This document shows, one piece after another, positions 43,266 through 51,815 of a DNA stretch of 64,000 bases. Numbering within the stretch: position 1 is the first letter of the stretch; the number at the start of each line of letters is the position of its first letter. Both the position numbers and the translations under genes were made by a program. This stretch comes from MVRE01 sp015660965 (lineage in GTDB: Archaea > Halobacteriota > Methanomicrobia > Methanomicrobiales > Methanospirillaceae): the NCBI GenBank assembly GCA_050015095.1, contig JBEKCC010000001.1, positions 620,001 to 684,000 on the forward strand. The letters are read 5' to 3'. The notes under the pieces were generated by a model that saw only the letters and a program-made list of their open reading frames with translations, had not been told where the DNA came from and ran no database searches.

Positions 43266-44267
43266 TTAGGTCGTTCCTGTAGTCGTTGGGCTCGTAATAG
43301 TGTTATTTATAATAGTAAACTTATTTGAAACGGTACCGTTTTGTTGATCTTCAATATTTTTCACTGTGATATCCCACCCTCCTATTGTTGTCCCTTGCGG
43401 GATGGTTAATACACAAGTGATTTGGGTAGCAGTATTCGTTACAGTATTCGCACAATCTAATCCTTCAGTTCCTTTAGTAAATGTCACTTTGGCTGGATTT
43501 TTAAAACCGGAACCAACAATGGTAAGATCGATGTTTGCACCGATCATACCTTGTGAGGGGGTAATAGTGCTGATAAGTGGCCCTGCATCGTTAACTGTAA
43601 ACCCTTGTGGCAGTATATCCGATTGACCATCCGGATTAGTGATGACAATATCATATTTTCCTGTTTTAATGTCGTAGAGGTTGAAAGAACAAGTGATTGT
43701 GTTTTGAGACACTACAACATTTGAAGCACTAACACTAGTACCATCCGTCCCAACGAGTTTAACTGTTGCACCGGTCTGGAAACTAGAACCTGCAAGGTTT
43801 GTGATACTGACACTATAGCCAGTGGTACCACTGTTTGGTGTAATTGATGAAATACTAGGTGCTGGACCTGGAGGAGAGGTTTTAGTGGAGGTTGATGTCA
43901 TCGTTGGAGTAATAATTGATATACTCGAAATTGAGGTTACATGAGATACTTTTGCAGGATAAAGTTTCTCAGCCACACTTCTCTCTATTAATTCCGTTTT
44001 ATTGTCCTTTCGATACCAAGTATTTCCTGACATTTTATAAACGAGAGCGCGTTCGTATTTGTCAGTTTTTGAATCATAGTTTAGAATCAACCATAAGGTA
44101 TCAGTAGAGGTTGATGTCTTTGCAACGATGTCTCCGGCAACATAATTTTGTTGAGTTATTGTAGGTGTTGAGACAGGATTCGTCGTATCTGTTTGAGATT
44201 GTTCGGAGCACCCACTACAAAGTACGGCGATGATAATTATTCCAACAATCAAAAAGTGTACCTTCAT
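43266..44267 (-). CDS. Surface lipoprotein with two IPT/TIG domains
   Basis: A 333-residue exported protein. The N-terminal signal peptide ends in a lipobox-like LCSGCSE (Cys20), so it is probably lipid-anchored. A roughly 100-residue domain with VAKTSTSTDTLWLILNYDSKTDKYERAL follows, then a Thr/Ser/Pro linker (about 118-135) and two TIG repeats (about 137-226 and 229-320). The first TIG closely resembles repeats of the pilin-like TIG protein at 16.9-19.0 kb (SISSITPNSGTTGYSVSITN). Probably part of the same cell-surface repertoire. Confidence 0.8.
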   Translation of the reverse strand: MKVHFLIVGIIIIAVLCSGCSEQSQTDTTNPVSTPTITQQNYVAGDIVAKTSTSTDTLWLILNYDSKTDKYERALVYKMSGNTWYRKDNKTELIERSVAEKLYPAKVSHVTSISSISIITPTMTSTSTKTSPPGPAPSISSITPNSGTTGYSVSITNLAGSSFQTGATVKLVGTDGTSVSASNVVVSQNTITCSFNLYDIKTGKYDIVITNPDGQSDILPQGFTVNDAGPLISTITPSQGMIGANIDLTIVGSGFKNPAKVTFTKGTEGLDCANTVTNTATQITCVLTIPQGTTIGGWDITVKNIEDQQNGTVSNKFTIINNTITSPTTTGTT

Positions 44268-44425
44268 TTAATTCACTGATTATACAGTATTTGTATCGGT
44301 ATAATTATTTTGCGTTAATGAATTTTTGACTTAAAATTACAAATTAAAATTATTTTGACTTAAGTGTAAGCGATTAGATTCAACATTTGTTATTAGATTT
44401 TAAAAAATTACAGATAACGTTTTAC

Positions 44426-44650
44426 TCAATCCACGGTAATATAATTCGAGCGCGTGAATGTGCTGTTACCTCCAGAATTATAAACAGTAAGAGTCACTGA
44501 AGATTTACCAATTGTAATATACAGGTGCGACGGATTCCGGAACATTGACGTGTTCCGGCACCGATGTCACCAAAATTCCAGTTGCAGCATGTGGGTGAAC
44601 CTGTTGAATTGTCAATAAACGTACTAGCAAGCCGACTAGCAATAATCGAA
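44426..44650 (-). pseudogene. Relic of a PKD-domain surface protein
   Basis: The minus strand reads FIDNSTGSPTCCNWNFGDIG followed by AG. After loss of one A it continues in another frame as NTSMFRNPSHLYITIGKSSV, then TLTVYNSGGNSTFTRSNYITVD and a stop at 44426. This is one complete PKD domain of the same type as in the 19-21 kb surface protein, split by a 1-nt deletion, with no start or other domains. The rest of 44268-44906 is AT-rich, and I see nothing else in it apart from the probable promoter of the next gene. Confidence 0.7.
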
Positions 44651-44906
44651 CATCTATTATCTCAGGCATATATCACCGAGGATGTTGGATTTACTTAATC
44701 GTATCGTAACCCAGCTTTGTAGCCCGTACAAAGATTAGTATGACAATTACAATCGCACAATGATTGTTTTGTAAGAATGTTTTGTAATATATTATTACAG
44801 AGATCTGAATTCCCCATAAAATTCGGTAAATTTTGAAAAAAAACCGCAATAAAACGTCTGACGCCAGCTTTAGATAGTAACACAGAATCTTGTATGTGGT
44901 GATGCC

Positions 44907-45254
44907 ATGAGCAAAGCAATGGATGAAACCTACTCAAATGCCGGAATTTTGAAAAGGGCAGGTAAGGGGCTTATGATGGACATTGCGGGTGCAGAATTTT
45001 TTCTCATTGACGAAGATCTCCGTGCACTCATGAGCAACCAAATGGCGGACGTTGTTAACCAAATAGGAGAGTCCGAGGGACTTGCTTGGCTTTCGCCAAT
45101 AGTCGCACTAAAAAAAATAGATTTAACTACGGTAATTCACCGACATATCTACGTCGTGTCATATGGAGGATTCGGCCGTGTTATTAACGGGAGACAGAGA
45201 CATACTGTAATTAAAGAGTACCGTCAGAATCGATTAACCACAAATAAATCCTAA
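44907..45254 (+). CDS. Orphan protein, unknown function
   Basis: A 115-residue protein with no recognised domain. The frame is supported by a strong Shine-Dalgarno sequence (GGTGAT, 4 nt before the ATG) and by ordinary codon use. It appears soluble, helical at the N-terminus (DETYSNAGILKRAGKGLMMDIAG) and basic at the C-terminus. It stands between a PKD relic and a membrane protein on the opposite strand, in a stretch with several decayed genes, so a recently acquired or lineage-specific gene is possible. Confidence 0.55.
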   Translation: MSKAMDETYSNAGILKRAGKGLMMDIAGAEFFLIDEDLRALMSNQMADVVNQIGESEGLAWLSPIVALKKIDLTTVIHRHIYVVSYGGFGRVINGRQRHTVIKEYRQNRLTTNKS

Positions 45255-45301
45255 TTTTAATTAAAAAATAGTTCCAGCTTCCAAATTACTATATAAACTG
45301 G

Positions 45302-46108
45302 TCATTTGGCTTTTATGGGTATTTTAATTGTTTTAAAATTTTTGGATAAATACCAGTGACAAAAAATTAGGCAGACAATTGATAATAAAGAGATTCCGTA
45401 GATTAGAGGCTCGATTTGATTGGAATAGAAAGAATCGGTCTGTTTAAAGAGAACAAGTGCCATTCCGAAAGTAACAAACAATGTTGACGCATAGACATCC
45501 CTTACTGAGAAGAAGAACACAGCAGAAGCAATACCGGTCAATATCAATAAAAGAATTATATTTGTTTGGTTGATTGGCGGGGAATGTGCAATACCGGTCA
45601 GACCAAAAAGGACCCCTGTAATAATCACACTAGTAACTATAGATACACTTACGCCCCTTTTTCTAACAAATGCTTGTAAATGTGTTCCGAGTAGTGTAAA
45701 GCAAACCATGACACTCGCAATTGCAACAGGTATCAATAGGACAATGGCATTCAATAACGCAAGCCGGTTGAAAGCAAAGGCAGAAAAGTTAACAAGTAAT
45801 TCATATCCGATAAGTCCAGTAACAATGGCTGCAAGTACTGTTCTTCGTAAAGATCGAAATCCAATCTGAAACATGTTTATGGCACCACTTATGAAAGCCG
45901 ATCGAAGACAAACTATCGGTACAGCAATCCCCATAATAATATTTGCAAAGATTGTATACAGAAGTAGAGGGAGGGGTTGGTATCGAGTAAAGACACCAAG
46001 ACTTCCTTCAAGTAAGAATGTCTCAAGAACCCAAAGAATATAGATTATAAAAGGTATGATAAGGAGTCGATTATTTGTATATCGAAACATAAATCGTTGC
46101 CATTTCAA
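45302..46108 (-). CDS. Polytopic membrane protein, unknown function
   Basis: A 268-residue protein with about eight membrane helices. The segment GVLFGLTGIAH near 166-176 recalls the FGxxH motif of CPBP (CAAX prenyl protease) family proteins, but the paired glutamates expected earlier in the protein are not obvious. I therefore leave it unassigned. It lies on the same strand after the 2-oxoacid oxidoreductase genes, 71 bp further on, without clear functional connection. Confidence 0.65.
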   Translation of the reverse strand: MKWQRFMFRYTNNRLLIIPFIIYILWVLETFLLEGSLGVFTRYQPLPLLLYTIFANIIMGIAVPIVCLRSAFISGAINMFQIGFRSLRRTVLAAIVTGLIGYELLVNFSAFAFNRLALLNAIVLLIPVAIASVMVCFTLLGTHLQAFVRKRGVSVSIVTSVIITGVLFGLTGIAHSPPINQTNIILLLILTGIASAVFFFSVRDVYASTLFVTFGMALVLFKQTDSFYSNQIEPLIYGISLLSIVCLIFCHWYLSKNFKTIKIPIKAK

Positions 46109-46179
46109 CCTGAATTAATTTTTTTAATATACCTTTCACATTCTTGTCGAGTACCCATTTTTTTTAGAGAGAACTATTC

Positions 46180-47031
46180 CTATTGGCGCAGTGCAAGGAA
46201 TTCTTTAACGATCGGATAACGTTCACTTTTAACTGACATTTGATGTTGAAATTGCTCATCAAATGTCGGAGCGGTCCGCTGGTAAAAGAGTCCAAGCGAG
46301 ATCGGTGCCTTGTTATTGTAGTCCCATTCCTTTACTTTTTCACAGGCAATTGATGCATTTGAACGGTCATAAGTAGGCAATTCATAGATCTGTGCATTGT
46401 AATAATCGGTCATGTTAAAGAAAGTGGCACAAATCTGAAGCACATCGATAAAAGCAAAACCTTTGTGATTAATGGCACCCCTTATGAGGGTTTTTAACAA
46501 ATCCATTTTTCGTGTATAGCCACGTGCAATATAAGTGGCTCCACTGGCAAGCATCAACTCTAATGGGTTTAACGGATATTCCAAAGTACCCAATGGGGTC
46601 GATTTTCCTTTGAAGCCTAGTGGAGAGGTTGGTGTATACTGACCGGTAGTAAGACCGTATACACGATTATTATGGACAATAACAGTAATGTCAATATTAC
46701 GTTTTGCAGCAAAGATAAGGTGATCGAGACCCTCCGCATATGCATCACCATCTCCAACACAACAAATGACTTTTAAATTTTTATTTGCGCATTTGATACC
46801 ACTTGCAACAGGAATCGCTCGTCCGTGAATTGCATAAAAACTATTTATATTCAAATAATCAGCGATCTTTGCATGACAACCTATACCACTAAGTATGACA
46901 ACATCGTCAAGATTTGTTCCTTCTTTTTCCATTTCAGAAAGAATAGTTTTCAGAGTATGCTGTATCGTGAAATTACCACAGCCAGGACACCATGTATTTT
47001 GAGCATCGGTAATTAGTTGTCGCCCATTCAT
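46180..47031 (-). CDS. 2-Oxoacid:ferredoxin oxidoreductase, beta subunit
   Basis: A 283-residue thiamine-diphosphate-binding subunit. CPGCGNFTIQ (Cys15, Cys18) and GIGCHAKI near 50-57 supply Fe-S cluster cysteines. The TPP motif is GDGDAYAEGLDHLIFAAKRN with a later NNRVYGLTTGQ. It starts inside the stop of the alpha subunit (4-nt overlap). The two-subunit form with fused gamma-alpha is typical of 2-oxoglutarate or broad 2-oxoacid oxidoreductases. The substrate here is not certain, and the anabolic 2-oxoglutarate reaction is one possibility. Confidence 0.9.
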   Translation of the reverse strand: MNGRQLITDAQNTWCPGCGNFTIQHTLKTILSEMEKEGTNLDDVVILSGIGCHAKIADYLNINSFYAIHGRAIPVASGIKCANKNLKVICCVGDGDAYAEGLDHLIFAAKRNIDITVIVHNNRVYGLTTGQYTPTSPLGFKGKSTPLGTLEYPLNPLELMLASGATYIARGYTRKMDLLKTLIRGAINHKGFAFIDVLQICATFFNMTDYYNAQIYELPTYDRSNASIACEKVKEWDYNNKAPISLGLFYQRTAPTFDEQFQHQMSVKSERYPIVKEFLALRQ

Positions 47032-48686
47032 ACACCCACCTCCTTGAGTCGATTTAAAAGCATATCTGGAGTAAGAGGACGTCCATCATAATGTAAGACC
47101 ATCGCATCACTAGTAATTCCGTTAAACCGTAAGAGTGCTGAAAGTTGGCCTGTCACGTTCTCTTCAACTACAATCTTCCGTTTGATTCCTTGCAGTGCCT
47201 GGTTCATACGAATAACAGGGAATGGAGAGAGCACAATAGGCTGGATAACTTTTAAATTGAGTTCAAGAGCAACCTCTCGGCAAGTATTCAGTACAGATCC
47301 CCAACATATGAGCACAGTTTTTGCTTCAGATGATCCCTCGATGTTAATAGTGTCATAACTTTCCATTGCATCAGCTAGAACGGTTGCTTTTTTCATCCGT
47401 TTGCGAGTCATTTGCGTTATAATTCCCGACTCTTCTGCCGTGATGCCAGACTTATCGTGTGCATAGCTGTTAACCTTGACTACTGCACCATTAGTTCCAG
47501 GATACGCTAAAGGTGAGATTCCAGATTCGGTATCGGCATATCTAAAGTATGGTGTTTTTCCATCCCATAGAGGTAAATCTGCAAACTTAGCTTGCGAAAT
47601 TTTCTCGGTTTCAATACTGAATGTACCTTCTGATAGGGTTTTATCCGCTAGAATGCATGCAGGTACTTGATACCGCCACGCGACATCCATAGCCACAGCA
47701 GACCAGTAATATGCTTGTTGAACATCTCCAGGTGCGACTACGAATCTTGGAAACTCCCCTTGACCTGCGTTTAGTATGAAGTGAAGATCAGACTGGGCGG
47801 TATATGTTGGAAGACCTGTTGAGGGTCCTGTCCGCTGAGATACAACAAGAATGATCGGGATTTCTGCCATACCAGCAAGTGAGAGCCCTTCAGTCATTAG
47901 ACAAAAACCACCACCTGATGTACCTATAGCTGCACGACCACCGGCGTAAGCGAAACCAAGTGCCATCAGAATCACTGAAATTTCATTTTCTGGATGGATG
48001 ACCGTAATCCCAAATTTTTTGGTGTTTTCCGCAAGGAAGTGAAGGAGACTTGAGGAAGGTGTCATCGGATATGAAACATATACTGTAAGACCCCCCGCAA
48101 CTAACCCAATACCGATTGCTTCGTTACCTGTAAGGACGGAGAACCGGCGGCTTCCAATCGATTTAATAGTATTTATCGTATTGACCTGATCGTAGCCCCT
48201 CTTGGCCACTTTCAAATTGATATCAGCTCCTTTCGGCATGTGACGGGTAAATACATCACTGACCGTATCCCAAGAAATACCAGATGCTTTTGCAAAAGCC
48301 CCAATCACTGCAGAGTTCCCCATAATTGCTGGCGCATTCTCGGATTTAAGAATCGTATTTACGGATATACCTTGTCCCTCGGTTCTTACGACATCACTGT
48401 TAAAGACATTGATTGTTCTCTTACCTACGCGTTGTTTGTGCTGAGTTATTGTGTCTTGATTAAGCGCGATAACGTAGTCAACGAAATTGCGGTGTATATT
48501 CACCGGACGATCTGAACCGCGGATAATTGCAAAATTGTGCCCCCCGCGAATGAGAGAGGGATAATCATAATACATGTAGGTATAATATCCAGAATGGTTG
48601 AGTAGCTGAGCGACAATTGCCCCAGCACTATTAATTCCTTCACCCGCCTTCCCACCAACAAGTATTGACACTTCTTGAACCATCAA
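47028..48686 (-). CDS. 2-Oxoacid:ferredoxin oxidoreductase, fused gamma-alpha subunit
   Basis: A 552-residue fused subunit. Residues about 1-180 are the gamma domain (VGGKAGEGINSAGAIVAQLL), followed by the alpha pyrimidine-binding domain with YPMTPSSSLLHFLAE near 206-220 and GTSGGGFCLMTEGLSLAGMAEIP near 256-278. The C-terminal part contains the conserved SWGS/CWGS-like stretch (VLICWGSVLNT). No delta (ferredoxin) subunit is encoded nearby, so external ferredoxin must be the acceptor. It forms an operon with the beta subunit. Confidence 0.9.
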   Translation of the reverse strand: MMVQEVSILVGGKAGEGINSAGAIVAQLLNHSGYYTYMYYDYPSLIRGGHNFAIIRGSDRPVNIHRNFVDYVIALNQDTITQHKQRVGKRTINVFNSDVVRTEGQGISVNTILKSENAPAIMGNSAVIGAFAKASGISWDTVSDVFTRHMPKGADINLKVAKRGYDQVNTINTIKSIGSRRFSVLTGNEAIGIGLVAGGLTVYVSYPMTPSSSLLHFLAENTKKFGITVIHPENEISVILMALGFAYAGGRAAIGTSGGGFCLMTEGLSLAGMAEIPIILVVSQRTGPSTGLPTYTAQSDLHFILNAGQGEFPRFVVAPGDVQQAYYWSAVAMDVAWRYQVPACILADKTLSEGTFSIETEKISQAKFADLPLWDGKTPYFRYADTESGISPLAYPGTNGAVVKVNSYAHDKSGITAEESGIITQMTRKRMKKATVLADAMESYDTINIEGSSEAKTVLICWGSVLNTCREVALELNLKVIQPIVLSPFPVIRMNQALQGIKRKIVVEENVTGQLSALLRFNGITSDAMVLHYDGRPLTPDMLLNRLKEVGV

Positions 48687-48972
48687 ATCGCCTTACATTC
48701 CAATGCAATATTTCCAGAGATATAGATTGGCATATAGATAGTCTGACATATTTATGACGTAAAGACGATTTGATAGATCTATAAATGCTTGTTTGATCAG
48801 AACCAAGTCCATTCGTATAGTTATATTCAAATAGAGAGGCGTCAACCATCATCTCATAGAGATTATTCCGATGAATGGATCTGCTTCCATTTACCGGAAT
48901 ATAGGTGGTCATAAAAGACCATCCTAATGAAATGCCAAATAATAATATGAGAACTCCAACGGACGTGAATTT
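48687..48972. other. Intergenic region with possible membrane-protein relic
   Basis: This 286-bp gap separates the divergent oxidoreductase and HEAT-repeat genes. On the minus strand a frame without a good start reads TSVGVLILLFGISLGWSFMT, then TYIPVNGSRSIHRNNLYEMM, like the N-terminal membrane anchor of an exported protein. It then runs out of any recognisable pattern towards 48700. It may be the remains of a gene. Otherwise only AT-rich promoter-like sequence is seen. Confidence 0.25.
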
Positions 48973-49857
48973 GTGAAAACCGACTCATTCATTTCAGATA
49001 AAAAGAGTTACTCTTTTCATAGTAGAGGCGGCATTGACCTACAAAGTCTGATCAATGCAATGTATCATAAAAACCTCGGCATCCGATGGCGGGCTGCGCT
49101 TATCCTTAGTGAGATTGGAGAACCTGCACTTAAACCCTTGATCAAAGCACTCAAGGATGAGGATAAAGATGTCCAGTGGCTTGCTGGAATGGCATTGGCG
49201 AGGATCGGTAAGCCAGCAATTCCTCATTTCATTCGTGCGATGACCGAAAAGGATTATGACATCCGCTGGCGTGCAACTATTCTCCTAGCAAAATTAGGAG
49301 AAGATGCTGTCAAACCACTAATCGATCTACTCAAGGAAAGTGATAGCGATTTGCGATGGCATAGTGCTCTTGCTCTAACACTTATAGGGAAACCTGCGGT
49401 CGACCCATTAATCCTTGCACTAAAAGACAAAGATTGGTTTGTACGCGTTCGTGCCGCATGGGCATTGGGTGAAATCGGGGACTCATCAGCAGTTACCCCA
49501 CTTATTCAATCAGTGAATGATCAAGATTGGTATGTTCGTTGGAGTGCTGCCGATGCTTTAGGGAAGATCGGAGATAAAAAAGCAACAAAGATTCTTATTG
49601 CGGCACTTAAAGAACCCGATTCCTTTGTTCAAGTTCCAGCATCTTGGGCGCTCGGTAATCTTGGTGATGAAGAATCGGTTGACGCCCTTATTGAGACGTT
49701 AAAAAGCACTGATTGGTCGGTTCGATGGGGTGCTATTGAGGCATTAGGTAAAATCGGGGATAAAAAAGCACTTGAGTTTTTAAAAATGGCGCTTGATGAT
49801 AAAGATGAATATGTCAGAAACGCTGCTGAAGAGGCAATTGATAAACTAATGTCTTGA
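48973..49857 (+). CDS. HEAT-repeat protein (PBS-lyase type repeats)
   Basis: A 294-residue protein made almost entirely of about eight tandem HEAT-like repeats of 31 residues, each with a W-x-x-ALALxxIG...AVxPLIxALKDxD pattern. It starts after a short polar N-terminus and begins on GTG. Such repeats form a curved solenoid for binding other proteins. Relatives include phycobilin lyases and many archaeal proteins of unknown partner. The regularity of repeats suggests expansion by duplication. No neighbour indicates the partner. Confidence 0.9.
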   Translation: MKTDSFISDKKSYSFHSRGGIDLQSLINAMYHKNLGIRWRAALILSEIGEPALKPLIKALKDEDKDVQWLAGMALARIGKPAIPHFIRAMTEKDYDIRWRATILLAKLGEDAVKPLIDLLKESDSDLRWHSALALTLIGKPAVDPLILALKDKDWFVRVRAAWALGEIGDSSAVTPLIQSVNDQDWYVRWSAADALGKIGDKKATKILIAALKEPDSFVQVPASWALGNLGDEESVDALIETLKSTDWSVRWGAIEALGKIGDKKALEFLKMALDDKDEYVRNAAEEAIDKLMS

Positions 49858-49879
49858 TCTAATCCAAACAACTCTACAA

Positions 49880-50272
49880 TCATATTTTTTTCTGAATTAG
49901 AGTTTCTAGAAGTGTTTTAATATCAGATATCCGGTAAGGTTTTGCAAGCACACCAGCAAAACCGAATGAGGTAAAGTCTGTCATTAGTGGATCATTGGTA
50001 TACCCACTAGAAATGACCACTTTAGCTTGGGAATCAATTGCGTGAATTTTTTCAAAAGCTTCGTTTCCGCCCATGCCATCAGGTACGGAAAGATCAAGGA
50101 TTACAAGGTCAAATGGAACCCCTTTGTTTCTCTCCTTATTAAAAATGTCGACCGCCACAGCACCATCACGGGCAAAGATTAAATCATAGCCAAGGAACTT
50201 AAACACCTCCTTGGTAACATCGAGGATAACCTGCTCGTCATCCATTAATAGTACTTTTCCCTTGCTAGTCAT
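49880..50272 (-). CDS. Stand-alone response regulator receiver protein
   Basis: A single receiver domain of 130 residues from ATG 50272; the frame is open ten codons further upstream. The acidic pocket (LLMDDEQ), the phosphorylatable Asp in VILDLSVPDGMGG, the Ser-Ser-Gly-Tyr switch (VISSGY) and the Lys in LAKPY are all present. With no output domain it probably relays phosphate or binds a partner. The PAS protein at 36 kb has no kinase domain, so a cognate kinase must lie elsewhere in the genome. Confidence 0.92.
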   Translation of the reverse strand: MTSKGKVLLMDDEQVILDVTKEVFKFLGYDLIFARDGAVAVDIFNKERNKGVPFDLVILDLSVPDGMGGNEAFEKIHAIDSQAKVVISSGYTNDPLMTDFTSFGFAGVLAKPYRISDIKTLLETLIQKKI

Positions 50273-50395
50273 GCCCGTCCCACAAGATACGGTACCATCC
50301 AATTTCGAATAACACTTATAAGAGATTTGTCTTTTATTTGTCTATTTGAATATCTCATTCAGTTAATATACTCAAATCATCTAACGATTTGACAG

Positions 50396-50674
50396 TTACT
50401 CTTGTTTTCGCGCTCTCAAACGTTTAGCCTCTTCGGGATCCTCAACACGTAATAGGAATGTGCCATGACATGGTTTTGTGTATGGAAAAATCACAAAATC
50501 TCCATCCAGACCGATAGCAATTGGTGGTATGCCAATGATGTGGGTATCAAAAATCTTAAACCCGGGTTTAACATTGATGAATTCCTTGAAATGCTCTTTC
50601 ACATAGTCTCTAGACTCTTTGAATGAACTGCCTCGCAGGATTACTTCATATGGGAGGGACTCTACGCACCCCAT
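50396..50674 (-). CDS. DUF1894 family protein (methanogen-specific)
   Basis: A 92-residue protein of DUF1894, found in methanogens and paired with DUF1890. The pattern YEVILRGSSFKESRDYVKEHFKE and IPPIAIGLDGDFVIFPYTKPCHGTFLLRV is typical. Function is unknown. It overlaps the upstream DUF1890 gene by 13 nt, so the two are translationally coupled and probably act together. Confidence 0.85.
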   Translation of the reverse strand: MGCVESLPYEVILRGSSFKESRDYVKEHFKEFINVKPGFKIFDTHIIGIPPIAIGLDGDFVIFPYTKPCHGTFLLRVEDPEEAKRLRARKQE

Positions 50675-51141
50675 GGTGCCACCTCATCAAGCATTTTTTT
50701 AAGAGGCATTGGGTTATGTATAGATTTCGCTGCAATATTCTGGCAGGGAAAGTCGATGGATGAGACAATCTGGTCGTAGTGCTCTCCATAGATTATTGCA
50801 TAGAGACGCGCCTTAGAGATTGCTCCCATTGTCGCTGCATAGCTAATGCCAGCATCGTTATGGATAAAGACAAAACATAGATCGAAATCGCGCTTTTTTT
50901 CCGTTATAAGATCAATTGCTCGATCAAGATCAAGCACCTCGCCTAAATAGTACCGTTTTGGATCGGCAACAACCAACAATGTCACTGCCGATCGGTTTCC
51001 AGCCACTACGGGTTTGAAACCTGCTTGTGTTAACCGATGAATTAAGTACAACGCAATACTTGTTTGAACAGGTACCTGTGGACACCCAAGGACGAGAAGT
51101 GCAGACCGTTGAGTTTTTTCTTCGACTGCCAGAGCAATCAA
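50662..51141 (-). CDS. DUF1890 family protein (methanogen-specific)
   Basis: A 159-residue protein of DUF1890 with a probable Rossmann-like start (ALLVLGCPQVPVQTSIALYLIHRLTQAGF), the DPKRYYLGEVLDLDRAID segment and HNDAGISYAATMGAI. Family members are confined to methanogens and their relatives, and the role is not known. The most likely start is the TTG at 51141, preceded by AGGGG. It overlaps DUF1894 downstream. The 170 bp upstream to cutA hold no other gene that I can see. Confidence 0.85.
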   Translation of the reverse strand: MIALAVEEKTQRSALLVLGCPQVPVQTSIALYLIHRLTQAGFKPVVAGNRSAVTLLVVADPKRYYLGEVLDLDRAIDLITEKKRDFDLCFVFIHNDAGISYAATMGAISKARLYAIIYGEHYDQIVSSIDFPCQNIAAKSIHNPMPLKKMLDEVAPWGA

Positions 51142-51310
51142 ACCCCTATTATACCAAATATCTCCTGTTGCACGAAATAAGGCTGTGTATGTTAACCCGC
51201 TTTTTCACCATAATAAATGAAAAATGCATGACATATCACAAAATGTTATTCATGGAAAATCGACGTTCCCTCTTTTTTCATTTTGCTTAATCTGGTTTCC
51301 ACATTAGAAA

Positions 51311-51640
51311 TTAAACCTCGCTGTGCGTTTCCTGATAAACCCACTCCAAATATGGTAAATACCCATCTATAACTGGCAGTGCAATAATTTCCGGAGTCTC
51401 GTACGAATGTATCGATTTGATTGCGTTGATAACTTCATCAACCCTCTCTCTTGTTGTTTTTACGATAAGGAGATGCTCTTGGTCATCACAGAACTCTCTC
51501 TTCCATCGATAAAACGATCGTACTGGGACCACGTTGACACAGGCTACATACCGGTGATTAATTAGCATCCTAGCAAGCGCTTCGGATTCAGTCGGAGGTG
51601 CAGTTGAGAGGATTACAATTGTATCACGTGAGTGTTTCAT
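51311..51640 (-). CDS. cutA: CutA-like divalent cation tolerance protein
   Basis: A protein of about 109 residues from ATG 51640; the frame is open 12 codons further but the family starts near here. It is a trimeric ferredoxin-like fold. The motifs ILSTAPPTESEALARMLINHRYVACVNVVP, SFYRWKREFCDDQEHLLIVKTT and YETPEIIALPVIDGYLPYLEWV match the family closely. Metal binding has been reported for relatives, but the physiological role in archaea is unclear. Confidence 0.92.
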   Translation of the reverse strand: MKHSRDTIVILSTAPPTESEALARMLINHRYVACVNVVPVRSFYRWKREFCDDQEHLLIVKTTRERVDEVINAIKSIHSYETPEIIALPVIDGYLPYLEWVYQETHSEV

Positions 51641-51815
51641 ACGAATATACCTTGAAACGCACTTAGGACAACGCACTCAATATTATTCATTTTTTACCAT
51701 TGAACTTATAGCATGAATCGGGAGATAATATGTTATAAGTACTTTTCTTCCATTTCACTACATTTTAATTGAGATCGTTAATTACTAGAGAATATAGCGC
51801 CAATAGATATCACTT

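Noticed and set aside
44695..44937. Minus-strand frame of 80 codons
   Set aside because: It overlaps the start of a better-supported plus-strand gene with a ribosome-binding site and shows no family features.
45302..46108. CPBP (CAAX protease) assignment of the membrane protein
   Set aside because: Only an FGxxxxH-like motif is present. The paired glutamates needed for the active site are not evident.
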